A DNA stretch of 14,296 nucleotides from NCBI GenBank assembly GCA_031289935.1, contig JAITON010000054.1, positions 1-14,296 on the forward strand, given 5' to 3'. The translations under genes and the position numbers were made by a program. The DNA is from Treponema sp. Lineage in GTDB: Bacteria > Spirochaetota > Spirochaetia > Treponematales > Breznakiellaceae. Below are positions 1 through 6,727 of this stretch, piece after piece; within the stretch, counting starts at the first letter, position 1; each line of letters starts with the position of its first letter. The notes under the pieces are model-generated. The model made no database searches, was not told the DNA's origin, and worked only from the letters and a program-made list of their open reading frames with translations.

Positions 1-1850
1 GCGGCCTTCTCGAACTGGCTGTTGTAGAGTTCTGCGTAAAAACCACCCCGCCCAAGTAGTTCGGCATGCCGGCCCTGCTCAATGATGTCGCCGTCCTTCA
101 TCACCAGGATCAGGTCCGCATCCCGGATCGTCGAAAGCCGATGGGCGATGACAAAGCTGGTACGGCCCTTCATCAGGCTGCCCATAGCCTGCTGGATGAG
201 TTCCTCGGTGCGAGTATCTACGCTGGAAGTGGCCTCGTCCAAGATCAGCACCGGTTTGTCCGCCAGCACCGCCCGTGCGATGGTGAGAAGCTGCTTCTGC
301 CCCTGGGAGATGTTGCTGGCCTCCTCATTGAGCTCCATCTGGTAGCCGCCAGGCAGAGTCTGGATAAAGTGATGGGCATAGGCGGCTTTGGCTGCAGCAA
401 TCACCTCATCGTCGGTCGCGTCCAGACGACCGTAGCGGATGTTCTCCATAATGCTACCCTTGAAGAGCCAGGTATCCTGAAGCACCATGCCGAAGTTCCT
501 GCGGAGATCGTCCCGGTTAAACCGGCGCAGGTCGTGGCCGTCCAGGGAGATACCGCCCCCCAATACATCGTAGAAGCGCATGAGGAGTTTGACCATGGTG
601 GTCTTCCCCGCACCGGTGGGCCCTACAATGGCGATGGTCTGCCCCGGTTCCACCTGGCAGTTGAAATCATGAATGATGATCTTCTCCGGGTCATAACCGA
701 AGCGCACATGATCGAAGACAACACTCCCTCCAGCCTTTGACAGGCTTACTGCGCCCGCCACGGTCTGATCCTCCTCTGCCTCGCCCAGGAATTCAAAGAC
801 CCGTTCCGCTGCAGCGGCCATGCTTTGCAGCATGTTGGAGACCTGGGCCATCTGACTGATGGGCTGGGTAAAGTTCCGTACATACTGGATAAAAGCCTGG
901 ATGTCGCCGACCGTAATCGTACCCTTGAATGCCAGAATACCCCCGGAGATCGCCACCCCCGCATAGCCCAGATTACCCACAAAATTCATGATGGGCATCA
1001 TGAGCCCGGAAATGAACTGGCTCTTCCAAGCTGAATTGTAGAGGGCCTCGTTGGTTTCGTTGAACTCAGCGATGGCCTTCTTTTCGTAGTTAAACAGTTT
1101 TACTACCTGGCTGCCACTGATGGTCTCCTCGACCTGGCCGTTAATCTTCCCCAGGTATTTCTGCTGGGCCTGGAAATGCTTCTGGCTGAACTTCATCACT
1201 ACGCCGATGAGGGCTGCGGAGACCGGCAGTATCACAATAGCGATCAGGGTCATCAGGGGGCTGATAGAAAGCATCATCACCAGGACGCCGATGATCGTAA
1301 CAATGCTGGTGATAAGCTGGGTGATGCTCTGGTTGAGGCTCATCCCCAGGGTGTCCACATCGTTGGTGATTCGGGAAAGAACCTCCCCCACGGTTTTGCT
1401 CTCAAAATACTTCATGGGCATCCGGCCAATCTTTTCGCTGATGGCCTTTCGCAAATTAAAGCTTACCTTCTGGCTGATACCTGACATGATCCAGCCCTGG
1501 ACTGCGGCAAATATCGATGCTGTAACATAAAGACCCAGCATCTGCAACAGGATAGTCCCGATTGTGGCAAAGTCAATGCCGCCAAATCCGGAGAACTTTG
1601 CCACCAGGCCATTGAACAATTCCGTGATGGCCCGGCTTGAAATCTTTGGCCCCACGATGTTGAACACGGTACTGGCCACCGCAAAGATCAGCACGACAAT
1701 GAGCCCCCCCTTGTACTGGGTCATGTAGGCGATAATCTTTTTTATCGTAGCCTTGAAGTCCTTTGGCTTTTCACCGGGCATCATCCCCGGGGGGCCGCCC
1801 ATGATTCCCCGCCGTTGGGGTTGGGGCGTTCTGGTATGCTGGTCGCTCAT
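1..1850 (-). CDS. ABC exporter, permease-ATPase half with the catalytically competent ATP site (3' end cut by window edge)
   Basis: Second half of a heterodimeric type IV ABC exporter, probably a multidrug or lipid-type exporter in the inner membrane; the substrate cannot be told from sequence. About 616 residues are visible. Homologues stop about here, so only a few C-terminal residues are missing. Residues 1-30 are a Gly/Pro/Met-rich cytosolic tail typical of this subfamily. Six membrane segments lie between about 48 and 340. The nucleotide-binding domain has Walker A GPTGAGKTT (410-418), a signature altered to SQGQ (515-518), Walker B LILDE with D538 and catalytic E539, and switch H570. 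The altered signature pairs with the degenerate site of the upstream partner, as known for TM287/288-like exporters. The ATG (1850) overlaps the partner's stop as ATGA, with an AGGAGGT ribosome site six bases upstream, implying coupled 1:1 synthesis. Confidence 0.93.
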   Translation of the reverse strand, partial: MSDQHTRTPQPQRRGIMGGPPGMMPGEKPKDFKATIKKIIAYMTQYKGGLIVVLIFAVASTVFNIVGPKISSRAITELFNGLVAKFSGFGGIDFATIGTILLQMLGLYVTASIFAAVQGWIMSGISQKVSFNLRKAISEKIGRMPMKYFESKTVGEVLSRITNDVDTLGMSLNQSITQLITSIVTIIGVLVMMLSISPLMTLIAIVILPVSAALIGVVMKFSQKHFQAQQKYLGKINGQVEETISGSQVVKLFNYEKKAIAEFNETNEALYNSAWKSQFISGLMMPIMNFVGNLGYAGVAISGGILAFKGTITVGDIQAFIQYVRNFTQPISQMAQVSNMLQSMAAAAERVFEFLGEAEEDQTVAGAVSLSKAGGSVVFDHVRFGYDPEKIIIHDFNCQVEPGQTIAIVGPTGAGKTTMVKLLMRFYDVLGGGISLDGHDLRRFNRDDLRRNFGMVLQDTWLFKGSIMENIRYGRLDATDDEVIAAAKAAYAHHFIQTLPGGYQMELNEEASNISQGQKQLLTIARAVLADKPVLILDEATSSVDTRTEELIQQAMGSLMKGRTSFVIAHRLSTIRDADLILVMKDGDIIEQGRHAELLGRGGFYAELYNSQFEKA

Positions 1851-3955
1851 GCCTGTACCTCCTGTGCCGCTCCGCAGGCGGATTCGCGGGTAATTTCTTC
1901 TTCGCTCAACTGGCTGCGGGCAATTTCCTGATAGGTCTCGCAGTCCACCATTAGTTCCCGGTGGCTACCGACTCCCTTGATACCCCCTTCGTCAAGCACG
2001 ATAATTGTATCGGCCCTGAGTATGGTGGATATCCGCTGGGCCACGATGATCACCGTGGTGTCCGAGAGCTTTTCGTTCAGGGCGTGACGCAGGGCCGCAT
2101 CGGTCTTATAGTCCAGGGCAGAAAAACTATCGTCAAACACAAACACTTTCGGCTTCTTGGCAACAGCCCGGGCGATGGAGAGCCGCTGCTTCTGCCCCCC
2201 AGACACATTGCTCCCTCCTTGGGCGATGGGGCTGGCGTATGTGCCATCCTTCTCTTCGATAAATTCCAGTGCCTGGGCGATATTTGCGGCTTCCTCCATG
2301 TCGGCGTCAGAAATATCGGGATTCCCGAACTTGAGGTTTGACGCAATGTCTCCACTGAAAAGCACCGCCTTCTGGGGCACAAAACCCAAGATGCTGTGAA
2401 GCTCGTGCTGGCTCATGTCGCGGATATCCACACCGTCAATCGTAACGCGTCCTTCGCTCACATCGTAGAACCGGGGTAGCAGGTTGATGAGGGTGGACTT
2501 GCCGCTTCCAGTACTGCCGATAATGGCGGTGGTTCTGCCCGGTTCGGCAATAAAACTGATGTGCTGTAACGCCTCGGTTTCCGCACCGGGATAGCGGAAG
2601 GACACATCCTCAAAACGCACCATCCCTTGCCAGGAAGTGGCCTTCTCGGCGGCCACATCACCCTTGTCGGTGATGACCGGTTTGGTGTTCAGTACTTCCT
2701 CTATCCGCTCGGCAGCTACATTGGCACGGGGAAGCATGACAGAGACCATGCTGAGCATCATAAAGGACATGACAATCTGCATGGTGTAGGTGATAAAGGC
2801 GATCATGTCCCCCACCAAGAGGTGCCCCAGATCAATCTGCTTTGCACCAAACCAGATGATACCGATGGAGATCACGTTCATCACCAACATCATGATGGGT
2901 AACATGAAGCTCATCACCCGATTGGTAAAGAGCTGTGTTTTCATCAGGTCCCGGTTGGCCGCATCGAAGCGCGCCTCCTCATGACGTTCCCGGCTGAAGG
3001 CCCGGATCACCGGGAGGCCCGTGAGAATTTCCCTGCTCACTTGGTTGACCCGGTCCACCAATGTTTGCAACAGCTTGAATTTCGGCATGGTAAAGCCCAT
3101 CATACTCGACACCAGTACCAGGATGAAGGCCACCGACACGGCGATGATCCAACCCAAGCCGGTTTCACGGCCCGCTACCATGATGATCCCGCCGATGCCA
3201 ATGATGGGCGCGTAGAGCACCATCCGCAGCAGCAGCACCATGGCCATCTGTATCTGCTGGATATCGTTGGTGTTCCGGGTGATGAGAGAGGCGGTAGTAA
3301 ACTTGTCGATTTCCGCACCCGAGAACGACAGCGTATGTGCGTAGACCTTACCCCGCAGTTCCCGACTGATCTTTGCGGCAGTGCGGCTCGCCAAAAGGCC
3401 CACCAAAATTGCGGCCATAACAGAGATGAGGGTCATTCCCAGCATTCTGCCGCCGGTGAGCAGCATGTAATTAAGCTGTATCTGTTCCAGGTCCATCCCT
3501 AAGGCCGTATACTCCTGCCTGATGAACTGGGCCGCGATCTGAGTTGCGGCGGTGTCGCTCAGAGCTCCTAGATCCTGCCCGGCCAACTGGGCGGTAGCCT
3601 GGATAAGGGCCGCACTAAAAATCTTGTTCAGGGCTTCCTGTGTCCCGGTACTGATGGCTTGTAGTTCCAAAACAGCGTCACTGCCGGGCGTATAAGCGGC
3701 CTCCACAGTTACGGTATCTTCATCGCTCATGAGCAATTCCAGCCGGGTCAGACTTTCCCGGCGGATCCGTACAGGAACTGCATCCTCAATACCTCCCTGC
3801 ATGATACCCACGTCAACAATACGGCTGGTCAGATTCGGCAGCGCAAGATCGCAGACCGCCTGAATCACAAGCAGGAGCAGTATCGCAAAAACGACAGGCA
3901 GTGAATCTTTCAGATACTTGAATACTTTCACCCTAATCTCCCTCTCTACGCTCAT
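1847..3955 (-). CDS. ABC exporter, permease-ATPase half with degenerate ATP site
   Basis: First half of the heterodimeric ABC exporter, 702 residues from the chosen ATG. TM1 is at about 17-36. A large, presumably extracytoplasmic insert (about 50-150) separates it from TM2, which makes this half longer than its partner. The remaining TM segments run to about 420. The nucleotide-binding domain has Walker A GSTGSGKST (480-488), intact signature SGGQ (585-588), Walker B ending in D608-D609, and AQR in the switch loop (Q640). Asp in place of the catalytic Glu and Gln in place of the switch His mark the non-hydrolytic site of asymmetric exporters such as TM287 or BmrC. The start is uncertain. The ATG at 3955 has AAGGG eight bases upstream and overlaps marR by 23 bp. 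A GTG at 3931, just after the marR stop and preceded by GAGGGAG, gives an N-terminus that matches the family better. The ATG at 4039 is too far inside marR. Confidence 0.92.
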   Translation of the reverse strand: MSVEREIRVKVFKYLKDSLPVVFAILLLLVIQAVCDLALPNLTSRIVDVGIMQGGIEDAVPVRIRRESLTRLELLMSDEDTVTVEAAYTPGSDAVLELQAISTGTQEALNKIFSAALIQATAQLAGQDLGALSDTAATQIAAQFIRQEYTALGMDLEQIQLNYMLLTGGRMLGMTLISVMAAILVGLLASRTAAKISRELRGKVYAHTLSFSGAEIDKFTTASLITRNTNDIQQIQMAMVLLLRMVLYAPIIGIGGIIMVAGRETGLGWIIAVSVAFILVLVSSMMGFTMPKFKLLQTLVDRVNQVSREILTGLPVIRAFSRERHEEARFDAANRDLMKTQLFTNRVMSFMLPIMMLVMNVISIGIIWFGAKQIDLGHLLVGDMIAFITYTMQIVMSFMMLSMVSVMLPRANVAAERIEEVLNTKPVITDKGDVAAEKATSWQGMVRFEDVSFRYPGAETEALQHISFIAEPGRTTAIIGSTGSGKSTLINLLPRFYDVSEGRVTIDGVDIRDMSQHELHSILGFVPQKAVLFSGDIASNLKFGNPDISDADMEEAANIAQALEFIEEKDGTYASPIAQGGSNVSGGQKQRLSIARAVAKKPKVFVFDDSFSALDYKTDAALRHALNEKLSDTTVIIVAQRISTILRADTIIVLDEGGIKGVGSHRELMVDCETYQEIARSQLSEEEITRESACGAAQEVQA

Positions 3956-4391
3956 GTTCAGTACCCTTACGGTACTTGTTTGATATTTCCAGAACCCGCC
4001 GGAGAATCCTGATAAAGTTTTCAGTATCCTTCTCCCCAAGCTCGTAGAGGATTCCGGTAATCAGCTCGTGAATCTCTCTACGCTGTGCCATGACCCGGGC
4101 CCTCCCCTCCCTGGTGATGCTCACCAGGATCTTCCGGCGGTCACCGCTGTCCATCTCCCGCAGCACCAACCCTTTGGCCTCTAGGCTGTTCAGGATAGCG
4201 GCAATCCGGGCGGAGCTGAAATCCCCGGCCGCAGAAAGCTCGCTGGGAAAGACCGTCTCGTTCCGGGATACCAGGTAATTCAGGGTAAGCAGCTCCCCCT
4301 TAGAGAACCGGTCCAACTGCTCGAAGGCTCCGGCATGACAGTGTCCCACCATGAGCCGTATCAGATCAACGGCCGCCGCTGAATAGTCCAT
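3933..4391 (-). CDS. MarR-family transcriptional regulator
   Basis: Predicted dimeric winged helix-turn-helix repressor of 152 residues, the usual MarR length. The DNA-recognition helix lies at about 59-75 (SSARIAAILNSLEAKG). It is followed by a beta-wing containing DSGDRRK (81-87), the DRR signature of MarR wings. Flanking N- and C-terminal helices would form the dimer interface. It is the first gene of a three-gene unit with the two exporter halves, so it very likely controls exporter expression and its own. The ligand is unknown. The ATG at 4391 is preceded by GAGGAAA at good spacing. A near-consensus promoter and an AT-rich inverted repeat lie upstream and suggest autoregulation. The gene could be an activator instead of a repressor; sequence does not decide. 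Confidence 0.92.
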   Translation of the reverse strand: MDYSAAAVDLIRLMVGHCHAGAFEQLDRFSKGELLTLNYLVSRNETVFPSELSAAGDFSSARIAAILNSLEAKGLVLREMDSGDRRKILVSITREGRARVMAQRREIHELITGILYELGEKDTENFIRILRRVLEISNKYRKGTEHERREGD

Positions 4392-4429
4392 CGCGTTTCC
4401 TCAGGGTTTTTACTACTAACACTATGAGC

Positions 4430-4458
4430 AATATATCCATATGCCTTTTTTTTGTCAA
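4430..4458 (-). promoter_or_regulatory. Sigma-70 type promoter of marR-exporter operon
   Basis: On the minus strand a perfect -35 TTGACA (4453-4458) is followed by exactly 17 bp and a -10 TATATT (4430-4435). Transcription would start near 4423, giving a leader of about 30 bases that carries the GAGGAAA ribosome site of marR. This is the best promoter match in the window and predicts strong expression unless repressed. Confidence 0.8.
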
Positions 4459-4463
4459 CAAAA

Positions 4464-4481
4464 TTTGAAAGTTTTTTCAAA
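4464..4481. promoter_or_regulatory. AT-rich inverted repeat, candidate MarR operator
   Basis: TTTGAAA and TTTCAAA are perfect inverted 7-bp arms separated by 4 bp. The repeat sits five bases upstream of the marR -35 box and 14 bases upstream of the likely infA -35 box, so a bound dimer could affect both promoters. AT-rich palindromes of 16-20 bp close to their own promoter are usual MarR operators. That MarR binds here is inferred. Confidence 0.5.
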
Positions 4482-4495
4482 GTATCGTGGGGGTG

Positions 4496-4524
4496 TTGCT
4501 TTTTTTTTTGAATTCTGCTAGAGT
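4496..4524 (+). promoter_or_regulatory. Likely promoter of infA
   Basis: The plus strand shows TTGCTT (4496-4501), a T-rich spacer of 17 bp, and TAGAGT (4519-4524). The predicted start near 4531 leaves a leader of only about 13 bases, which still contains the GGAG ribosome site (4535-4538). Both boxes depart from consensus, but spacing and position are right and no better candidate is seen. Confidence 0.5.
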
Positions 4525-4543
4525 GGGTCTAATTGGAGTTGCC

Positions 4544-4768
4544 GTGGCTAAAGAAGAAGCGATTGAAGTCGAAGGGGTGGTCCGGGATGCCCTCCCCAAT
4601 ACTATGTTCAGGGTTGAATTGGACAATCAGAACGGGCATCTTATCCTGGCCCACCTTTCAGGAAAGATGCGCAAGCACTATATCCGCATCGTTCCCGGGG
4701 ACCGGGTGCGGATCGCCCTTTCCCCCTACGATCTGAGCCGGGGCAGGATCATCTACCGGGAACGCTAA
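4544..4768 (+). CDS. infA: Translation initiation factor IF-1
   Basis: IF-1 binds the 30S ribosomal A site and works with IF-2 and IF-3 during start-codon selection. The 74-residue product is one S1-like OB-fold domain, close to the usual 71-73 residues. Family landmarks are the N-terminal MAKEEAIEVEG, LPNTMFRVELDN (residues 17-28), the loop GKMRKHYIRIVPGDRV (40-55) with its RNA-contacting basic residues, and the C-terminal LSRGRIIYR. The GTG start at 4544 is chosen because the protein then begins MAKEE, exactly as in other IF-1s, and GGAG lies five bases upstream. A longer in-frame start at 4487 would precede the likely promoter. The gene stands alone instead of among ribosomal protein genes. 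It diverges from marR and converges on the Smr gene with a 15-bp gap. Confidence 0.96.
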   Translation: MAKEEAIEVEGVVRDALPNTMFRVELDNQNGHLILAHLSGKMRKHYIRIVPGDRVRIALSPYDLSRGRIIYRER

Positions 4769-4783
4769 CCAGGAAGAAAAACC

Positions 4784-5248
4784 CTATGTCTTCAAAATCA
4801 CCCAGGTAGCTCCCTGTCCGCCCAGAGCGGCGTTGCCTTGGCCGCTTTCGCCAGCGGCAGGGCAGTTCTCGATAAACTGTTGGACCGCCTGCTTTAAGAC
4901 CGCCTCCCCCTCGGAGTGATTTCCCTTACCGTGGACCAGGAGCAGCTTCTCAAGGCCCCACCGTTGGCTGTCTTCGAAAAAGGTCTCCAGGGCGATCCAT
5001 GCCTCGTCTCGTGTCATGCCGTGGAGGTCCAGGGTGGCATCAGGCCGCTTCGCCCGGAGTCTCCGGCGGCGTTCAGCGGCGGCCTCCAGGCTGTCTTCAA
5101 CCACGGCATCCTTATCAGGGATATCGTTTGCCCGGAGCCACGCGCTCATAGTATCGGTTTTTAGGGATGCACCGCCATTCCGGCCTTTGCACCTCTGCAC
5201 TTTGGCGGTCTGTATATCCCAAGCATCCAATATATCTCCAAAATCCAT
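4784..5248 (-). CDS. Smr-domain protein
   Basis: Small stand-alone Smr protein of 154 residues. The N-terminal part (1-70) is charged and ends in an Arg-rich helix (about 60-68). The Smr domain follows, with LDLHG (73-77), HGKG (106-109) and a C-terminal glycine-rich GGQGATWVILK (143-153), all canonical. Smr domains are related to the MutS2 C-terminus and several have nuclease or RNA-binding activity. Which applies here is not visible. The ATG (5248) lies nine bases after the upstream batD/E-like stop, with AAGGGAA as ribosome site, so it is probably co-transcribed as the last gene of the Bat operon. No functional link to Bat proteins is known to me. Its 3' end faces infA, and no clear terminator hairpin lies in the 15-bp gap. 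Confidence 0.9.
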   Translation of the reverse strand: MDFGDILDAWDIQTAKVQRCKGRNGGASLKTDTMSAWLRANDIPDKDAVVEDSLEAAAERRRRLRAKRPDATLDLHGMTRDEAWIALETFFEDSQRWGLEKLLLVHGKGNHSEGEAVLKQAVQQFIENCPAAGESGQGNAALGGQGATWVILKT

Positions 5249-5257
5249 ATATTTCCC

Positions 5258-6727
5258 TTAATACATGATGATTCGGTCAGCGGGAACCCAGCCGGTAGCG
5301 CCGTCCTGGGATTCCACATATATCCAGGAACCGCCGCCCCGGGTAATAAGCCGCACCAACTCGCCCTCACGAAACTGCACCGTCGGCGCGGCCTCGTTAT
5401 CCGGCGCACGGTATGCCGAAGTTTCCTGCATAACTCCTACCGCCGATCTTGCCGCAAAGCCAGTAAACCCCGCTACCGCGATAATCCCCAGAAGGATCAT
5501 TATGATGGTTAAACCCCGGCGGCGGCCCCTGGTTACGATGAGGATGAGGAGGCCCATGGTGGCGCAGCCAGCCATGATACCCAGGACGAGGAAGAGCACA
5601 CGGGGCCGCCCAGGTTCAACTTGGCCGGGCTCCAGGCCAAGGGCTCTCTCGACAGCTTCCCGAAGCGACCGCAGAGCGGGACCGGCAGCCAGATCCCGCT
5701 CGCCTTTGCGAAGAACCGTCAGAGCTTGGGCATACAAACCCTGGGACCAAAGCCGTCGGGCCTCGGCTACCAGGCGATCCATACCGGGACGGAACAGGAA
5801 GAAAGCAGTTTGAGGAATCTCAGCCGGGAATAGAAGCTCGAGAGCAGGTTCTGTGGTGTCAGACACGGTATTGACACCCCCGGTACCAGATACCGGGGCG
5901 TCGGCGCCAGGCACAATCCCAGGCCCCTCCCCTACCTCGATCCGCAGGGCCGGCACCGGGATACTCTGTTCCCCATAGCGGAGAAGCCCTGCGGGAATCA
6001 GTACCTCCGGCCCGTCCAGCGGAATCAGTCTGAAGCGCAGCACCGCCCCGGACCCCGCCGGGACCGCGTCTGGAGAGCCATTCTCCGGCAGGGCTTCCAG
6101 GATGCCGGCTAAAGCCACGGGCCGGTACGCTATCGTGTCTTGCGCCGCAGCATCCTTCGCCTCGACACCAGTCAACCGGAGCCTGATCTCCGCGACCTGT
6201 CCCGGGACGAGGGAGGCCGGCGCGTTTTCCCAGACGGCCTTTGGCTGGGAGGCTCCCGTAGTCTGATTTCCCCCGCCGACCTGAACCGTAAAGGCCGCCG
6301 TCTGAAAAAACCCGGTGGGAAGGCTGATTTCAAAAGGCGGCACCCTGTAGAGCCCCTCCTCCTGGGGGACAAACAAAAACTCCAGCTCGGTCCAGCGGCG
6401 GCCTCCCCGGCTTAGCCCCCCCTCCTCGGGTCCACTGGGGGTACTGATAAACCGGGTGCCCGTACGGACCCGCTCCAGGCTCAATCCGGGGGGAAAGACC
6501 GGGGGCTTCACCGCCACATCCATCGGGTTAGGGTGATCCACAAGGATGCTGATGTACCAGTTCTCTCCGGACCGGGCCTCGGCAGAGCTGGTTTCCAGGA
6601 AGATCCCCGGCGATCCGGACTGGGCCCCCAGGGGCAGGTTCAGGAGGAAACCCGCGAGGATACAGAGCTGGACTAATAGTCCGGGCCTGCCATGGAAAAA
6701 TCTTCGAGCCATTCCCGGCTTTTCCAT
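5258..6727 (-). CDS. BatD/BatE-like fusion: secreted ectodomain, two TM segments, C-terminal SH3b domain
   Basis: Predicted membrane protein of 489 residues. A signal peptide (about 16-36, ending LGAQ) is followed by a beta-rich ectodomain (about 40-265) resembling the BatD oxygen-tolerance family. A short helical, TPR-like segment (about 315-365, containing SQGLYAQALTVLRKGERDL) comes next. Two hydrophobic segments (about 376-398 and 405-425) are separated by RGRRRG, which should be cytoplasmic. A bacterial SH3 domain closes the protein (about 430-489, SWIYVESQDGATGWVPADRI). TPR, TM and SH3 are the parts normally found in separate BatE, so this looks like a BatD-BatE fusion. By topology the SH3 domain would face the periplasm, where such domains often bind peptidoglycan. 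The ATG at 6727 follows a very strong AGGAGGAGGA site inside the end of batB/C, with which it overlaps by 55 bp. Domain naming is by eye. Confidence 0.8.
   Translation of the reverse strand: MEKPGMARRFFHGRPGLLVQLCILAGFLLNLPLGAQSGSPGIFLETSSAEARSGENWYISILVDHPNPMDVAVKPPVFPPGLSLERVRTGTRFISTPSGPEEGGLSRGGRRWTELEFLFVPQEEGLYRVPPFEISLPTGFFQTAAFTVQVGGGNQTTGASQPKAVWENAPASLVPGQVAEIRLRLTGVEAKDAAAQDTIAYRPVALAGILEALPENGSPDAVPAGSGAVLRFRLIPLDGPEVLIPAGLLRYGEQSIPVPALRIEVGEGPGIVPGADAPVSGTGGVNTVSDTTEPALELLFPAEIPQTAFFLFRPGMDRLVAEARRLWSQGLYAQALTVLRKGERDLAAGPALRSLREAVERALGLEPGQVEPGRPRVLFLVLGIMAGCATMGLLILIVTRGRRRGLTIIMILLGIIAVAGFTGFAARSAVGVMQETSAYRAPDNEAAPTVQFREGELVRLITRGGGSWIYVESQDGATGWVPADRIIMY

Noticed and set aside
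4487..4543. Longer start for infA at 4487
   Set aside because: It would place the start before the likely promoter and add 19 residues not found in IF-1 proteins; the GTG at 4544 has a ribosome site and gives the family N-terminus.
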